Source: an uncultured Alphaproteobacteria bacterium
Lineage (GTDB): Bacteria > Pseudomonadota > Alphaproteobacteria > RF32 > CAG-239
Reading direction: 5' to 3'
DNA: 64,000 nt
Assembly (NCBI GenBank): GCA_944393695.1
Contig: CALYAY010000007.1
Location: forward strand, 24,411-88,410
The notes under the pieces are model-generated. The model did no database searches. It had not been told where the DNA came from and saw only the letters and a program-made list of their open reading frames with translations. Below, in pieces: positions 62,453 to 64,000 of the stretch. A program made the position numbers and the translations under genes. Numbering within the stretch: the stretch's first letter is position 1; each line of letters starts with the position of its first letter.

Positions 62453-62586
62453 TTATGATTTTGACTATTCGGAAATATAAAGAAAAGCATTATACCTTCA
62501 TGCCAGACATATGAAGATTGATGAATTTTATTTTAAAAACAAAGTGATATACGCAACTTCCACTTGTGGGTATTTTTGAGTTTAAG

Positions 62587-62616
62587 AAAAGCCCCTTTGC
62601 AGAAAAAGGGGCTTTT
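62587..62616. terminator. Bidirectional terminator before the 62637-63440 gene
   Basis: AAAAGCCCCTTT and AAAGGGGCTTTT form a strong stem with A and T runs on both sides. It can serve the hldD operon and the convergent secreted-protein gene. Confidence 0.85.
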
Positions 62617-62636
62617 TAACGGGCTCTTTTTGTTGA

Positions 62637-63440
62637 TTAAAATTCAAGGACGGGGCGAACCTCGTAGCTGCCATCCTTATTGCTGTCGTCGTACTTATAA
62701 TTCAACCCATAAATGTTGTTGAAATTCGAGTACCACGTATAGCCGCTGCTGGTCTCAGAAGAAGACCAGTTATAGGAACCTGTTCCTATTTGGGCGCCTC
62801 CGGCGTTAGTTATACCAAGATTAACTAACTGTTGATTGTTATAGTATGAAGTAAATATACCGGCAGCAGGCAGGCACCAATCGCCTGAGTTTGTCCCTTC
62901 TGTCTTATACTCATGCGCTGCCCAAGCAGCTGGATAAGTGCTCTTATCACCGGCAGCAAGGATTTTTTCCGTATTTGGGCAACTGTTCAAGTCATAACTT
63001 GCACTTTCGGCATCGGTAAAGTTAGTTAATGTTGCAATATCAACATCTGTTGGTCCCCATTTATAGTTGCCGATTGACTTTAGTGCCATAACCTGCCCGT
63101 GTCCCTGGCCGTCGACATAAACCACCACACCGATTGGGGTTTTAGAGGCGTCATAAGACACAGAACAGGATTTGTCAGAATAATAAATATGGCCGACCGC
63201 ACAATTTTTATTGCCTCCGACACTTTCTTCAATGATTTTTTCAAGTTCGGTAATTTTGTTTTTTATGTCTGTCAAGGTGCAGTTCCAGGCATTGCCGAAT
63301 GGGCATTTAATCCCACCCTCGCAGGATGACGAACTCTCATAACCCAAACTCGAACAACTCGGCGTTGGGATACAGGCAGCATAAGCCATTCCGGCACTCA
63401 TCACCATTACCCCCACACTTGCCAACAATATTTTCTTCAT
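62637..63440 (-). CDS. Small secreted protein with one DUF1566-like domain (267 aa)
   Basis: The start is ATG 63440, where AAGGAG and the signal peptide MKKILLASVGVMVMSAGMAYA are placed; the longer frame to 63515 lacks support. The mature protein has a short Cys-containing N-terminus (CIPTPSCSSLGYESSSSCEG), a short coil (NKITELEKIIEE) and one DUF1566/Lcl-like domain. That domain reads GHIYYSDKSCSVSY, TPIGVVVYVDG, TEGTNSGDWCLPAAGIF, YNWSSSETSSGYTW and VRPVLEF. It is nearly the same tip as the second tip of paralogue 2, but without the Cys-rich stalk or the family promoter. Confidence 0.85.
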   Translation of the reverse strand: MKKILLASVGVMVMSAGMAYAACIPTPSCSSLGYESSSSCEGGIKCPFGNAWNCTLTDIKNKITELEKIIEESVGGNKNCAVGHIYYSDKSCSVSYDASKTPIGVVVYVDGQGHGQVMALKSIGNYKWGPTDVDIATLTNFTDAESASYDLNSCPNTEKILAAGDKSTYPAAWAAHEYKTEGTNSGDWCLPAAGIFTSYYNNQQLVNLGITNAGGAQIGTGSYNWSSSETSSGYTWYSNFNNIYGLNYKYDDSNKDGSYEVRPVLEF

Positions 63441-63479
63441 AACCTTTCTCCTTATATTAGTTGTTAATAATATTTGTTT

Positions 63480-63727
63480 CTCCTTATATCCTCTCCCTAA
63501 AACCTTTTTCCCCATATTCTCCCTCCCTAAAGTTTTAGGGAGGGTCGGGGAGGGTTTGACAATGTCATCCCTCGTTCAGCGTCAGTCTGAACGTCAAGGG
63601 ATCTTCCTTGTTGCCCTCTCCCCTTTCAAAAGGGGAGCCGGTGGGGTCAAATAGCGCCGCTTCATTCATCGGACTTACATTCTCCATTCCACCCTCACCC
63701 TAACCCTCTCCCCTCAAGGGCGAGGGA
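63480..63727. repeat. Intergenic repeat cluster
   Basis: The stretch between two surface-protein genes holds repeat B (63483-63550), repeat A in reverse orientation (63562-63603), repeat E (ccctctcccctttcaaaagg, 63614-63642) and a repeat C relative (caccctcaccctaaccctct, 63690-63727). No gene is supported. Confidence 0.8.
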
Positions 63728-63742
63728 ATAAAGAGCAATCCC

Positions 63743-64000
63743 TCACCCGCCGCAGAAGTCACAATAATCCGTACAATTCGTGGCACAGCCGGTGGCGTAC
63801 CACAGACCGGAACATTCCTCATACTGACATATGGTGCAGCTCGGACAGGTCGTGTATTCACCCAAGTTCGGACAGGCCTTACAATTGTCGTACATGGTGG
63901 TTGTCCCCGACAAGCAGGTCTTTGCTCCGGCTTCTCCGCCCATGGAGCCGCAGTCCATAAATCCGTCACAAGGATTGGGCTTGATTTTGTAATGTTCCTG
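63743..64000 (-). CDS. Cysteine-rich modular protein, C-terminal part only (cut by window edge)
   Basis: The minus-strand frame is open from 64000 to a TGA at 63743. It encodes the family core YKIKPNPCDGFMDCGSMGGE, AGAKTCLSGTTTMYDNC, CKACPNLGEYTTC and a Cys-dense end (CQYEECSGLWYATGCATNC, then TDYCDFCGG). The wording is closest to paralogue 2. Unlike the others it stops directly after one Cys unit, with no tip domain, so it is either a short family member or a 3'-truncated one. Confidence 0.8.
   Translation of the reverse strand, partial: QEHYKIKPNPCDGFMDCGSMGGEAGAKTCLSGTTTMYDNCKACPNLGEYTTCPSCTICQYEECSGLWYATGCATNCTDYCDFCGG

Overview
The window looks like chromosomal DNA of a host-associated, fermentative Gram-negative alphaproteobacterium. 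The evidence is: an alphaproteobacterial-type ParC; lipid A genes lpxA-lpxI-lpxB with LpxI instead of LpxH; KDO and heptose synthesis genes; an AdhE aldehyde/alcohol dehydrogenase; and many secreted cysteine-rich proteins. An uncultured gut lineage is the most likely source, but that is inference.

Layout. 1-11.4 kb: mostly housekeeping on the minus strand (kdsA-recO-parC, comEC, lpxA-lpxI-lpxB), interrupted by a cysteine-rich surface gene. 11.6-18 kb: proS, tig, tRNA-Leu, a TPR lipoprotein gene and prfC. 18-26.3 kb: two more cysteine-rich genes, a VanX-like dipeptidase, an unknown gene, an unusual solenoid protein and a glycosyltransferase. 26.5-36.5 kb: one gene of about 10 kb for a 3,320-residue autotransporter with internal higher-order repeats. 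36.5-45 kb: an intergenic repeat cluster, a histidine phosphatase, adhE, another cysteine-rich gene and small unknown genes. 45.2-48.4 kb: an AT-rich accessory block beside tRNA-Pro, with a nucleotidyltransferase, a protein with a Src-like N-terminus and a DHH-motif protein. 48.6-52.5 kb: a GT4 glycosyltransferase and another cysteine-rich gene. 52.6-62.3 kb: an LPS core/polysaccharide cluster ending in a complete ADP-heptose set (hldE-gmhA-gmhB-hldD). 62.6-64 kb: two more members of the surface-protein set, one cut by the window edge.

The most notable theme is a dispersed family of secreted cysteine-rich proteins (3779-5974, 18007-20358, 40715-42559, 50418-52457, and the fragment at 63743-64000; related proteins at 20815-22239 and 62637-63440). 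The four complete core members share a promoter of identical architecture (TTTACA, 17 bp, TATTAT or TATCAT), a conserved leader box, nearly the same signal peptide and a nearly identical Cys-rich core. Their C-terminal tip domains differ. Each also carries different palindromic intergenic repeats inserted in frame at the same point just after the signal peptide. The same repeats form clusters in the neighbouring intergenic DNA. This resembles Rickettsia palindromic elements in principle, combined with a modular, possibly diversifying surface-antigen family.

Gene starts were moved inward from the longest reading frame where a Shine-Dalgarno sequence and signal peptide support it. Similarity statements are from recognition of motifs, not from database searches.
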